This document shows positions 1 to 7,738 of a stretch of DNA of 64,000 nucleotides, one piece after another; the first letter of the stretch is position 1, and each line of letters begins with the position of its first letter. Source of the stretch: CG2-30-58-95 sp964618215 (GTDB lineage Bacteria > Chloroflexota > Anaerolineae > Anaerolineales > Villigracilaceae); NCBI GenBank assembly GCA_964618215.1, contig CAZTZE010000006.1, forward strand, positions 1 through 64,000. The letters run 5' to 3'. The position numbers were made by a program, and so were the translations under genes. A model generated the notes under the pieces. The model did not search any database, had not been told where the DNA came from, and worked only from the letters and a program-made list of their open reading frames with translations.

Positions 1-69
1 TTGAAGGGGACATTTTAACTTTGGTAGAAGGGGACTTTACTACTTTGGGCTAACAGCGGATTTTTGAGC

Positions 70-98
70 TTGACGCCTCTGGGCTTCCCCACTATAAT
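70..98 (+). promoter_or_regulatory. Sigma70-type promoter of rpmF-fabD
   Basis: A -35 box TTGACG at 70-75 and a perfect -10 box TATAAT at 93-98 are separated by 17 bases, the best consensus promoter in the window. Transcription would begin near 105, about 80 bases before rpmF. A dispersed repeat with the ATTGCGAGCC...GCGAAGCAATC signature (about 114-160) lies in the resulting leader. Assigned from sequence match only. Confidence 0.75.
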
Positions 99-185
99 CA
101 GCCCGCTTAAGTGCCAGAAACATGTCATTGCGAGCCCCGCTCTATGGGGCGAAGCAATCCCCCGCAATTATATAAGGAGTACGAA

Positions 186-383
186 ATGCCCCCTCAACCC
201 AAGCGTAAACTTTCAAAAGGTCGTCGTGACCGCCGCCGCGCCCACGACGCGCTGGAAACTGCCAACCTGGTGGCTTGCAGTAACTGTGGTGTGATGACCT
301 TGCCGCACACCGTCTGTTCAAGTTGCGGTTTCTATAAAGGCCGCGAGGTCATCGAGATCAAAAAGGAAAAGAAGAAGAAATAA
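186..383 (+). CDS. rpmF: 50S ribosomal protein L32
   Basis: This 65-residue protein is a structural component of the large ribosomal subunit. The N-terminus MPPQPKRKLSKGRRDRRRA is the basic L32 signature. Two CxxC pairs (CSNC and CSSC) form the zinc ribbon found in many L32 proteins, and a lysine-rich tail follows. The ATG at 186 was chosen over an in-frame upstream ATG at 111 because AAGGAG at about 174-179 is correctly spaced and the family starts here. The gene overlaps fabD; rpmF beside fatty-acid synthesis genes is a conserved bacterial arrangement. Length is normal. Confidence 0.95.
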   Translation: MPPQPKRKLSKGRRDRRRAHDALETANLVACSNCGVMTLPHTVCSSCGFYKGREVIEIKKEKKKK

Positions 384-1306
384 CCGCTTTTCTTTTCCCC
401 GGTCAAGGCTCGCAAAGCGTGGGCATGGGACGCGACCTTGCTGCCCGTTACGAAATTGCCCGTACGACTTTTGAAGAAGCCAACGAAATTCTGGGCTTTG
501 ACTTGGCGCGCCTGATGTGGGCAGGCCCGGAAGACGATTTAAACGATACCTTGAACACGCAACCGGCGCTGTACGTCCACTCAATCGCGGCTTACCGGGT
601 TATGCAAGAGTGCTTTCCTGACCTCCAACCGGCCTACGCCGCCGGTCACTCCCTGGGCGAACTGAGCGCCATGACCGCCGCCGGCGCGTTGCCTTTCGTG
701 GATGGCCTGCGGCTGGTACGGCGGCGCGGCGAACTGATGAAACGCGCCGGGCAGCTTGCTCCGGGAGGTATGGCTGCCATCCTGGGACTGGACATCCTGA
801 CTCTTGAAAGCCTGTGCTTGCAGGCCAGCCGCGCCGGGGAAATCGTGAAGGTGGCTAACGACAACTGCCCAGGCCAGGTTGTCCTTTCGGGGGCAAAACC
901 GGCGCTGGAACGCGTCCTGGAGTTAGCCAAGGCGGCTGGGGCGCGCCGGGCAGTCCTGCTGGCGGTCAGCATCGCGGCGCACTCGCCATTGATGGCCTCC
1001 GCCGAGGCGGATTTCAAAGCCGCCGTGGACGCCACGCCATTTGCCGACGCGCGGCTGCCGGTAGTCAGCAATATCACCGCCCAGCCCATCTCAAAGGTCC
1101 ACGCTTTGCGCGCCGACCTGAACGCGCAATTGACCTGCCGCGTGCGCTGGACGGAATCGATCCAGTTCATGCTCGCCCAGGGGGTTACCACCTTTCTGGA
1201 AATTGGCGCCGGCAGTGTGCTTACCAGCCTGGTCAAACGCATTTCCGGAGAGACAACCCGTTTGACCCTCGGAACAGCAGAGGATTTCGAAAAGCTTTCG
1301 TTGTAG
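380..1306 (+). CDS. fabD: Malonyl-CoA:ACP transacylase FabD
   Basis: FabD loads malonyl groups from CoA onto acyl carrier protein for fatty acid synthesis. The nucleophile motif GHSLGE and the catalytic His in SIAAHSP are visible, and the length (about 308 aa) fits the family. The conserved N-terminal FPGQGSQ motif is encoded at 398-418, before the first standard start codon in frame (GTG at 419), so translation must begin earlier. The only candidate close to the expected start is ATA at 380, overlapping the rpmF stop as ATAA; one A-to-G change would give the classic ATGA overlap. The start is therefore either a rare AUA codon or a base error. It is co-transcribed with rpmF; acpP lies at 19707. 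Confidence 0.9.
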   Translation: MTAFLFPGQGSQSVGMGRDLAARYEIARTTFEEANEILGFDLARLMWAGPEDDLNDTLNTQPALYVHSIAAYRVMQECFPDLQPAYAAGHSLGELSAMTAAGALPFVDGLRLVRRRGELMKRAGQLAPGGMAAILGLDILTLESLCLQASRAGEIVKVANDNCPGQVVLSGAKPALERVLELAKAAGARRAVLLAVSIAAHSPLMASAEADFKAAVDATPFADARLPVVSNITAQPISKVHALRADLNAQLTCRVRWTESIQFMLAQGVTTFLEIGAGSVLTSLVKRISGETTRLTLGTAEDFEKLSL

Positions 1307-1401
1307 TATAATCGCCTAAAGTAAATAAGCGCACTATCGAAGAATCTGGTCATGAGCACTGACCAGAATTTTCGTCAATATTGCTGGACAGGAGAAGCAC
1401 C

Positions 1402-2634
1402 ATGAGCTTGAGTCAGGTTGCCTGTGCGATTGCCGAGTCGCCAACCCTCAGGTTGAACGAAGAGGCGCGCCTGCTGCGCGAGCGCGGCGAGCCGGTCATT
1501 CATCTGGGGATCGGTGAACCCAAGAATAAAGCCCCCATAACCGCGATCTTGAGTTCAGCGGCTAAACTAAGCAGCGGCGATGTCAAGTACACGCCCACAG
1601 ATGGGCTGCCTTCCCTGAAAAAGGCGATCATCCGCTATACCGAAGAGAATTACAACCGGATGGTATCTCCGGTTAATGTTATTGTCTCAGAGGGGGCGAA
1701 GCAATCGCTTTTCAATATCATTTTTACCTTATGCAACCCCCAGGATGAAATCATTGTCATCGCGCCCTACTGGGTCAGTTACCCGGAAATCATCAGGATG
1801 GTGGGGGCTATTCCGGTCATTGTCACACCCGAGGATGGCGGGTTTATCCCGAACTATGAGGAAATTGAGCGGGCGGTCAGCTCGTATACCAAGGCCATCA
1901 TCGTCAACAGCCCGAACAATCCCTCCGGCGCGGTCTACCCGGATGAGTTGATCGCCAAACTGGTCGAGTTGTGTGAAAGCAAGGGCATTTATCTCATCTG
2001 CGATGACATTTATCATAAGCTGGTCTTCGATGGCCGCGTTCCCGCCCCGGCTTACAAATTCACCGCTAAGGATGTCGAGAACACGAAAGTGATCGTCGTC
2101 AACGGCGTGGCCAAGCTCTACGGCATGACCGGTTTCCGCATCGGCTGGGCGATCGCCCCCAGGCGCATGGTCGAGGTGATGACCAACGTCCAGTCGCAGA
2201 CCACCACCTGCGTCTCGCCGGTCATGCAGGCGGCGGCCGAGGGCGCGCTGACGGGTATGCAAAGCATCGTTGAGAGCCTGCGCCTGACCATCCAGAACAA
2301 CCGCGACGTGCTGATGCAGGAGCTGCGTACCTTCACGGACGTGCGCTGCGCCAAACCGGGCGGCACCTTCTATGCCCTGCCTGATTTCCGCGCTTATCTC
2401 CGCAAGAGCGTGGCAAAAGACTCAGTGGAGCTATCGAATTACCTGCTCAAACGGGCGCTCGTCGTCACCGTTCCGGGACGCGAGTTTGGCATGGAAGGAC
2501 ACCTGCGCCTCAGCTACGCTGGCAGCCTCAAAGATATCACTGAGGGAATCGAGCGCATGAAGTGGGCGCTGGATCCGAACGCGCCGAGCGAGATCTACAT
2601 TGGCGACCGCAAGCTGATCAGGGATTGGCTTTAA
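1402..2634 (+). CDS. Pyridoxal-phosphate aminotransferase, class I/II (aspartate aminotransferase-like)
   Basis: A 410-residue fold-type I PLP aminotransferase moving an amino group between an amino acid (probably aspartate or another common one) and a 2-oxoacid in the cytoplasm. The PLP-binding lysine lies in NGVAKLYGMTGFRIGW, matching the family's SK-x-x-x-MTG-RIG pattern, and the substrate-arginine region GHLRLSYAG is near the C-terminus. NSPNNPSGAVY and the aspartate in ICDDIYHKL are the expected cofactor contacts. ATG 1402 is preceded by GGAG at about 1391. Substrate specificity cannot be read from sequence. A CAGTNNT heptamer array begins two bases after the stop codon. Confidence 0.88.
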   Translation: MSLSQVACAIAESPTLRLNEEARLLRERGEPVIHLGIGEPKNKAPITAILSSAAKLSSGDVKYTPTDGLPSLKKAIIRYTEENYNRMVSPVNVIVSEGAKQSLFNIIFTLCNPQDEIIVIAPYWVSYPEIIRMVGAIPVIVTPEDGGFIPNYEEIERAVSSYTKAIIVNSPNNPSGAVYPDELIAKLVELCESKGIYLICDDIYHKLVFDGRVPAPAYKFTAKDVENTKVIVVNGVAKLYGMTGFRIGWAIAPRRMVEVMTNVQSQTTTCVSPVMQAAAEGALTGMQSIVESLRLTIQNNRDVLMQELRTFTDVRCAKPGGTFYALPDFRAYLRKSVAKDSVELSNYLLKRALVVTVPGREFGMEGHLRLSYAGSLKDITEGIERMKWALDPNAPSEIYIGDRKLIRDWL

Positions 2635-2635
2635 C

Positions 2636-2689
2636 CAGTGAGCAGTCATCAGTCATCAGTGTTCAGTCATCAGTGTTCAGTGATCAGTG
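2636..2689 (+). repeat. CAGTNNT heptamer array
   Basis: Eight head-to-tail copies of a 7-base unit CAGTNNN (mostly CAGTCAT, CAGTGTT, CAGTGAT) fill the whole spacer between the aminotransferase stop codon and the start of pckA. The possible GTG start at 2687 lies inside the last copy. Related arrays occur at 4341-4367, 38517-38537, 53226-53260, 61141-61182 and (inverted) 61207-61249. Confidence 0.85.
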
Positions 2690-2698
2690 GATGAGGTT

Positions 2699-4342
2699 AT
2701 GAACAATATCTTGAACATCAAAACTCCCACAGAAAGCGAAGCTGGAGCCATTCGCGGCGATTATGGATTGGATTATCTCGGCCTGAGCAACCTGCGCAAG
2801 GTGTATTGGAATCTGCCCACCGAAGCTCTCTATGAAGAGATCATCTTCCGCGGCGAGGCGCGTATCTCGCAGATGGGGCCGCTCGTCGTCAACACCGGCA
2901 AACATACCGCCCGCGCCGCAAGCGACAAGTTCGTGGTGCGAGAAGCGACCAGCGAAGAAAACGTCTGGTGGGGGCAGTACAACCGTCCCTATTCGCCCGA
3001 GAAGTTTGACGAATTGTTCAGCCGCTTGCAGGGCTATCTGCAAGGGCGTGACATCTTCGTCCAGGATTGCTACGGCGGCGCGGATCCGGACTACAGGCTT
3101 CCGGTGCGCATCGTGACCGAGTACGCCTGGCACAGCCTTTTTGCGCGCAACATGTTCATCAAGCCGCAGACGGCCGAGGAATACCGGCGACACGCGCCGG
3201 AGTTTACCGTTATCTCCGTCCCCGGTTTCAAGGCCTTCCCGCAGATTGACCAGACACCCAGCGAGACCTTCATCGTGCTCAACTTTGCCCAGAAACTGTG
3301 CATCATCGGCAACACCGGCTACGGCGGCGAGATCAAGAAGTCGGTTTTCACGCTGCTGAACTATCTCCTGCCGCTGCACGATGGCGTGATGACCATGCAC
3401 TGCTCGGCCAACGTGGGCAAGCAGGGCGATGTGGCGCTCTTCTTCGGCCTCTCCGGGACCGGGAAAACGACCCTTTCCGCGGACCCGGCGCGGGGTCTGA
3501 TCGGCGACGACGAGCATGGCTGGAGTGACAATGGCGTCTTCAATTTCGAGGACGGCTGCTATGCCAAAGTCATCCAGCTTTCTGCCACTGCCGAACCGCA
3601 GATTTACGCCTGCACGCGCCGCTTCGGGACGATCCTCGAAAACGTGATTTACGACCCGGTGACGCGCTTCATTGATCTTGAGGATGCCTCCCTGACTGAA
3701 AATACGCGCGCCGCATATCCGCTGGATTACATCGAGAACGCCGTCACCGCGAAGCGCGGCGGCCACCCAGAGAACATCATCTTCCTGACCTGCGACGCCT
3801 CCGGCGTCATGCCGCCCATCGCGCGCCTGAGCGTCGAGCAGGCCATGTATCATTTTATCTCCGGCTACACTTCTAAAATCGCCGGCACGGAGATTGGCCT
3901 GCGCGAGGAGCCGGAGATCACCTTCAGCGCTTGCTTCGGCGGCCCGTTCATGGTGCATAAACCTGCTTTTTATGCTGACCTGTTGCGGCGCAAGATCGAG
4001 CGCTACGGCGTCAAGTGCTGGCTGGTCAACACCGGCTGGGTGGGCGGGCCGTACGGCGTCGGCAAGCGCATCAGCATCAAACACACCCGCAACCTGCTCA
4101 ATGCGGTGCTGGATGGCGCTTTGGAAAATGTGGAATTCTACACCGACCCGGTCTTTGGCTTCGAGGTCCCCAAAACCTGCCCGGATGTGCCGGAAGATGT
4201 GATGTACCCATCCCGCTCGTGGCAGAAAGAGGCCGATTACTGGAAGAAATACAAGCAGTTGGCCTCGCGCTTTATTGATAACATGAAGAAGTTCGAGGCT
4301 GATACGCCGAAGGAAGTGGTGGAGGCGGGGCCGAAGATTTAG
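2699..4342 (+). CDS. pckA: Phosphoenolpyruvate carboxykinase (ATP)
   Basis: Catalyses oxaloacetate + ATP to phosphoenolpyruvate + CO2 + ADP, the entry to gluconeogenesis. The kinase-1a P-loop GLSGTGKTTLS (codons near 3449), the metal-binding GDDEHGWSDNGVFNFEDG and the lysine-containing NTGWVGGPYG region mark the ATP-dependent type. Length (547 aa from ATG 2699) fits the family's 530-550. An in-frame GTG at 2687 would add four residues but lies in the heptamer array and lacks a ribosome site; GAGG at 2693-2696 is unusually close to ATG 2699, so the start is not settled. A strong terminator follows. It shares carbon metabolism with the aminotransferase upstream. Confidence 0.95.
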   Translation: MNNILNIKTPTESEAGAIRGDYGLDYLGLSNLRKVYWNLPTEALYEEIIFRGEARISQMGPLVVNTGKHTARAASDKFVVREATSEENVWWGQYNRPYSPEKFDELFSRLQGYLQGRDIFVQDCYGGADPDYRLPVRIVTEYAWHSLFARNMFIKPQTAEEYRRHAPEFTVISVPGFKAFPQIDQTPSETFIVLNFAQKLCIIGNTGYGGEIKKSVFTLLNYLLPLHDGVMTMHCSANVGKQGDVALFFGLSGTGKTTLSADPARGLIGDDEHGWSDNGVFNFEDGCYAKVIQLSATAEPQIYACTRRFGTILENVIYDPVTRFIDLEDASLTENTRAAYPLDYIENAVTAKRGGHPENIIFLTCDASGVMPPIARLSVEQAMYHFISGYTSKIAGTEIGLREEPEITFSACFGGPFMVHKPAFYADLLRRKIERYGVKCWLVNTGWVGGPYGVGKRISIKHTRNLLNAVLDGALENVEFYTDPVFGFEVPKTCPDVPEDVMYPSRSWQKEADYWKKYKQLASRFIDNMKKFEADTPKEVVEAGPKI

Positions 4343-4373
4343 TTATCAGCGATCAGTCATCAGTGAGCGGAAA

Positions 4374-4410
4374 CAAGACTTCCGAACTCTTGGAGAATTC
4401 GGAAGTCTTG
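4374..4410 (+). terminator. Rho-independent terminator after pckA
   Basis: Thirteen-base arms CAAGACTTCCGAA (4374-4386) and TTCGGAAGTCTTG (4398-4410) enclose an 11-base loop and are followed by TTTTTCGTTT. Between it and the pckA stop lies a short CAGTNNT array (4341-4367). The arms share their core with the in-frame palindrome at 63248-63276, so this terminator probably derives from a dispersed palindromic repeat. The rest of the spacer to 4563 shows no gene. Confidence 0.85.
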
Positions 4411-4563
4411 TTTTTCGTTTGTTGTGGAGGATGAAGCACGAGTGATACCACTGCAAGAAGGCTGTTTTAGCGCAGACGCCGCAGAGCATGCGGAGATTAG
4501 TTAATGGATAACTCTGCGCTCTCAGATTTCTCGGCGGTTAGTTCTTTTAGGAACCTCACGGGA

Positions 4564-5949
4564 TCAATATGATGTATTCGAGTGCGAGATCTCCAGATCC
4601 TTCACGCACATGAAGGCGGGCAGGAGGATGGCGATCGGGTTGCGGGCGCCGTATGAGGCGGAGGTGTTGCACGCAACAGTGGCTTTGGAGAGCCATTCCA
4701 CCTTGTCGCCGAAGAGATCGAGCAGCGACTGGGTGATGCGCATGTTGTACGGCACGGCCACCCTGCCATCCGATTTGAGCAGCAGCGCGCCGAAACGGGA
4801 ACTGGCCGTGACCACGCCTTTGGATGGGTTGACTATGTTCATGTAATGCAGGAAGGGGATGTAGAGCAGGTCTTTCCGGCGCGGCATTTGGACCAGTTCT
4901 TCCAGCCTGCCGATGGGATTGCTGCCGGGTTGCAGCGACAGGCTCTGGTGCATTACCGTGTGGCCGGTGGGTTTGGCGCTGAATTCATCGGCGTCATCCT
5001 GGTACCAGATGAAGCCCTTGAAGATGCCCTTTTCGAAGAGCGGGAAAGGCCGGCGGGGGATGCCGGTCAGGTCGCGGCGGAAGGGGAAGGTTTCCGGCCG
5101 GGTCGGATCGTCCAGCAGGGTGATCTTATCCGAGAAGATCTTCTGTCCGATCTGCTCCTCGCTCAGGAAGGAAGAGCCGCGTTTCATCGTACCGCCGTTG
5201 AAGCCGATCCAGTTGAGCATGGACAGCAGGTGGGCGGTGGCCGAGTAACCGAAGACGATATCATAATTTCCCAACGGCAGTTGCAGGGGAGCGTCGTTCT
5301 CGTAACGCTCCAATAGAAAGGCCAGGTCGCGCTGCACGGCAGTGGCATCCAGGTCGGACTTCTTCTGAGCAGATTGTTCCGCCTGCACCTCCCACTTGAG
5401 GTTGCCGTGCGCCAGCACGGCTGTCACCTGCGCGTCGCTCATCCTGAAATACTGGGTGTGGGCGGAGCGGGTGTTGATCTGCGCCAGGGTGGTCACCCCG
5501 GATGAGAAAATGCCCGAGAGTTTGATATCCGCCGTCTCGAGGTCCGCAGCCGCACGGTTGAAGTAGTCCAGGCGCTCGGCGCTGGTCAGCGCGGCCAGTT
5601 CGGGGTCGCAGGCGCTCTCGTCGGCGAAGGATTCCTGGAAGGTGGGAATGGTCGGGTCGTAGTTCAGCGGCTGGGCGTGTTCGACCATCTCGGCCACCCG
5701 GTCTATGCCGCGTTTCATTTCATCCAATTGATCCAAAGCGGTGATCAGCGCGTAACTGGCGCGCTTGCGTCCGGCATAGGCGGTCACATCCAGGCGGATG
5801 AGGTGTTCGGTGGTGTTAAGCGAGATGGCCGAGTTGGCGAAGCGCATCAGGGCGCTGTCCTCCTCGTGGTAGAAGAGCGAGACTTCCACGCCTTTGCCCA
5901 GGGCGTAGGTGCGCAGGTCGGCCAGGGTTTGCAGGATTTTCTCTTTCAT
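4564..5949 (-). CDS. TldD/PmbA family protein, TldE-like subunit
   Basis: This 461-residue protein matches the PmbA/TldE half of the TldD-TldE protease, a heterodimer that removes leader peptides and degrades unfolded peptides. It lacks the HExxxH zinc motif, as expected for the non-catalytic partner, and carries the C-terminal region with RFGALLL and MRITQSLLDLFGDKVEWLS typical of the family. It begins two bases after the tldD stop, so the subunits are translationally coupled. Function is from family knowledge; no peptide substrate gene is seen nearby. Confidence 0.85.
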   Translation of the reverse strand: MKEKILQTLADLRTYALGKGVEVSLFYHEEDSALMRFANSAISLNTTEHLIRLDVTAYAGRKRASYALITALDQLDEMKRGIDRVAEMVEHAQPLNYDPTIPTFQESFADESACDPELAALTSAERLDYFNRAAADLETADIKLSGIFSSGVTTLAQINTRSAHTQYFRMSDAQVTAVLAHGNLKWEVQAEQSAQKKSDLDATAVQRDLAFLLERYENDAPLQLPLGNYDIVFGYSATAHLLSMLNWIGFNGGTMKRGSSFLSEEQIGQKIFSDKITLLDDPTRPETFPFRRDLTGIPRRPFPLFEKGIFKGFIWYQDDADEFSAKPTGHTVMHQSLSLQPGSNPIGRLEELVQMPRRKDLLYIPFLHYMNIVNPSKGVVTASSRFGALLLKSDGRVAVPYNMRITQSLLDLFGDKVEWLSKATVACNTSASYGARNPIAILLPAFMCVKDLEISHSNTSY

Positions 5950-5951
5950 GA

Positions 5952-7406
5952 CTATTCTCCTATGCGGACGTCATCGAAGCGGCAGACCGGCACGCCGTGT
6001 CCCAGCTGCATGATCTGGTTGGGTTGGCCTTTGCCACAGTTATCCACATATTGCACCTGCCAGGTGGATCGGTCGCCCACTGCGGAGAGCGAGTTCCAGA
6101 ATTTGAGCGTGCTGCCTTTATAGGTGGGATTTTTGACCACCTGCGTGACCTTGCCCTCCTCCACCAGCCAGCCGATCTCGGTGGCGAAGTGGAACTGTTC
6201 GCGGTTCGAGCCGATGGACCAGGAGCGCTCGCCATCCAGGATGATGCCTTTCTCGGTCTTTGCCACGATGTCATCCAATGTTCCATCATTGCCAGGGTCA
6301 ATGTTGATGTTGGTCATGCGTTCGATGGGCACGCGATAGAAGGAGGTGGCGCGGTTTACGCCGCCGGAGCCTTTGAAGATCTGGCGGCGGGCGCGGGCGT
6401 TGGCTTCTTCCACCATCTGGCGACCGGTGATGGCGCCCACCAGGATGCCCTTGTCTATCAGCAGGTTGTTCTGCGCCGGGACGCCATCATCATCGTAACC
6501 GAAACTGCCCGGGCTGTTGACCAGGGTGGCGTCGGCGCGGGCGGACAGTTTGGGCGAGCCGTAGCGCAGTTTGCCGAAGTCATCCAGGGTGACGAAGGAG
6601 CCGCCAGCGAAGGCCAGTTCGTAGCCCAGGATGCGGTCCAGTTCGAGGGCGTGGCCGATGGTCTCGTGGGTTTGCAGGAACATCATCCCAGGCAGGATGA
6701 TAACTGCCCGGTCATCCTTGGGGCAGGGATCGGCGACAAGCACCTGGTTCAACTCGCGCACGATGCGCTCGGCGTTTTCGATAAAGAGAGAGCGATCCAT
6801 CGTCTCCCAGCCGCGTGTCCCGCCGACCTGGCTTGGGCGGAACTTGCGCTCGTGGGTCACGCCCTGCGCGTCGCTTCCCATGACCCGCAGCATGGCGAAG
6901 GCTTCGGTGATGTTCTTTTCGATCTCGCTGCCCTCCGAGTCGATGAAGATGATCTGCTTGCGGACGAAGTTCATGTCGGCCATGCGCTGGAAGACGCCGG
7001 GCTGGTTGAGTTTTTCGTCCATTTCCTTGAGGAACGCCACCTTCTCCGCCAGCGGCACCTCGAATGGATCGAGGCGCGAGGGACTGGTGAACTGCGCCTG
7101 GATGACATCCTTCTCGGCCAGCCGCACCGGAAAGGTGACGCGCTCGGCGGCGACGCGGGCGTTATCGTAGGCGTGGTCGAACAGGGCTTCCAGGTTTCGC
7201 AGGTCCGAAGAGGCCGAAAAGCCCCAGGCGCCCTGGTAAAGCACGCGCACACCCGCGCCGCTTTCGCGGGACGATTCGGCGCTTTTCAAGTTGCCGTTCC
7301 ACATCATCAGGGAATTGGATTCCTCGAAAGGATACCAGCGGGCGTCCACGTAGGCGGCGCCGCGCCCCTTGAGGCGTTCGATTTGCTGCTGATATTGTTT
7401 TCGCAT
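5952..7406 (-). CDS. tldD: Metalloprotease TldD
   Basis: The catalytic subunit of the TldD-TldE peptidase (484 aa). The zinc-binding HExxxH motif is present as HETIGHALELDRILGYE, with the conserved GSFGYDDDGVPAQ segment downstream; the C-terminal metal ligand cysteine is probably in YVDNCGKGQP. The enzyme normally threads unfolded peptides into a central cavity formed with TldE. It is first in a two-gene operon on the minus strand with the tldE-like gene. Start ATG at 7406, with GAGGAG-like sequence just upstream on the minus strand. Confidence 0.9.
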   Translation of the reverse strand: MRKQYQQQIERLKGRGAAYVDARWYPFEESNSLMMWNGNLKSAESSRESGAGVRVLYQGAWGFSASSDLRNLEALFDHAYDNARVAAERVTFPVRLAEKDVIQAQFTSPSRLDPFEVPLAEKVAFLKEMDEKLNQPGVFQRMADMNFVRKQIIFIDSEGSEIEKNITEAFAMLRVMGSDAQGVTHERKFRPSQVGGTRGWETMDRSLFIENAERIVRELNQVLVADPCPKDDRAVIILPGMMFLQTHETIGHALELDRILGYELAFAGGSFVTLDDFGKLRYGSPKLSARADATLVNSPGSFGYDDDGVPAQNNLLIDKGILVGAITGRQMVEEANARARRQIFKGSGGVNRATSFYRVPIERMTNINIDPGNDGTLDDIVAKTEKGIILDGERSWSIGSNREQFHFATEIGWLVEEGKVTQVVKNPTYKGSTLKFWNSLSAVGDRSTWQVQYVDNCGKGQPNQIMQLGHGVPVCRFDDVRIGE

Positions 7407-7462
7407 TCAGGTTTCTCCTCTTTTAGGATTTTTCTCCGTTTGTAGCGAGGTTTGTAGTTTGA

Positions 7463-7521
7463 TACGTAGCACAGCGAAGTGTCCCATTTGGCGACACTCC
7501 ACTTCGTTTTGTGTCGTGCTA
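7463..7521. repeat. Imperfect inverted repeat in spacer
   Basis: The spacer between tldD and the small membrane protein gene contains outer arms resembling TAGCAC...GTGCTA and inner arms CGAAGTG...CACTTCG. It could end transcription of the upstream minus-strand genes or be a dispersed palindrome. No gene is seen in 7407-7530. Confidence 0.4.
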
Positions 7522-7530
7522 AAAACCAGT

Positions 7531-7737
7531 TCAGAGCGCCCAGGCCAACATTATCCCGAAAATGGCAACGATTACCCCGATGTGTAATAACAAGTTGCTC
7601 TCCCCCAGCCAGCCAGCCGGCAGGAATTGCAGGATCAGGTTAGTGAGGACGAGAAGGATGCCCAGGAGGGGCAATAATCCCTTGCGGTGGGCCAGGAATT
7701 CAGAGAGCTTGTCCAGTAGCGTGTTGAGCCAGCGCAT
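7531..7737 (-). CDS. Small two-helix membrane protein
   Basis: A short protein (68 aa from ATG 7737, 72 aa from ATG 7749) with two hydrophobic segments: LLPLLGILLVLTNLILQFL and LLLHIGVIVAIFGIMLAWAL. No catalytic motif is visible and no function can be assigned. I prefer the second ATG because GGAGG abuts the first one directly but lies 12 bases before the second. It overlaps or touches the 3' end of hflX and is the last gene of the histidine kinase-hflX cluster. Confidence 0.6.
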   Translation of the reverse strand: MRWLNTLLDKLSEFLAHRKGLLPLLGILLVLTNLILQFLPAGWLGESNLLLHIGVIVAIFGIMLAWAL

Positions 7738-7738
7738 T

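Noticed and set aside
2636..2689. CRISPR-like array
   Set aside because: The 7-base units have no spacers and are too short for CRISPR repeats; the same holds for the other short-period arrays and the TPR repeats at 51340-52618. No cas gene is present.
2684..4084. Long minus-strand frame (466 codons) opposite pckA
   Set aside because: Antisense shadow of pckA, which has all kinase motifs.
5997..7445. Long plus-strand open frame (482 codons) opposite tldD
   Set aside because: It is the antisense of a gene with clear HExxxH and family motifs; its composition is typical of a shadow frame in GC-rich DNA.
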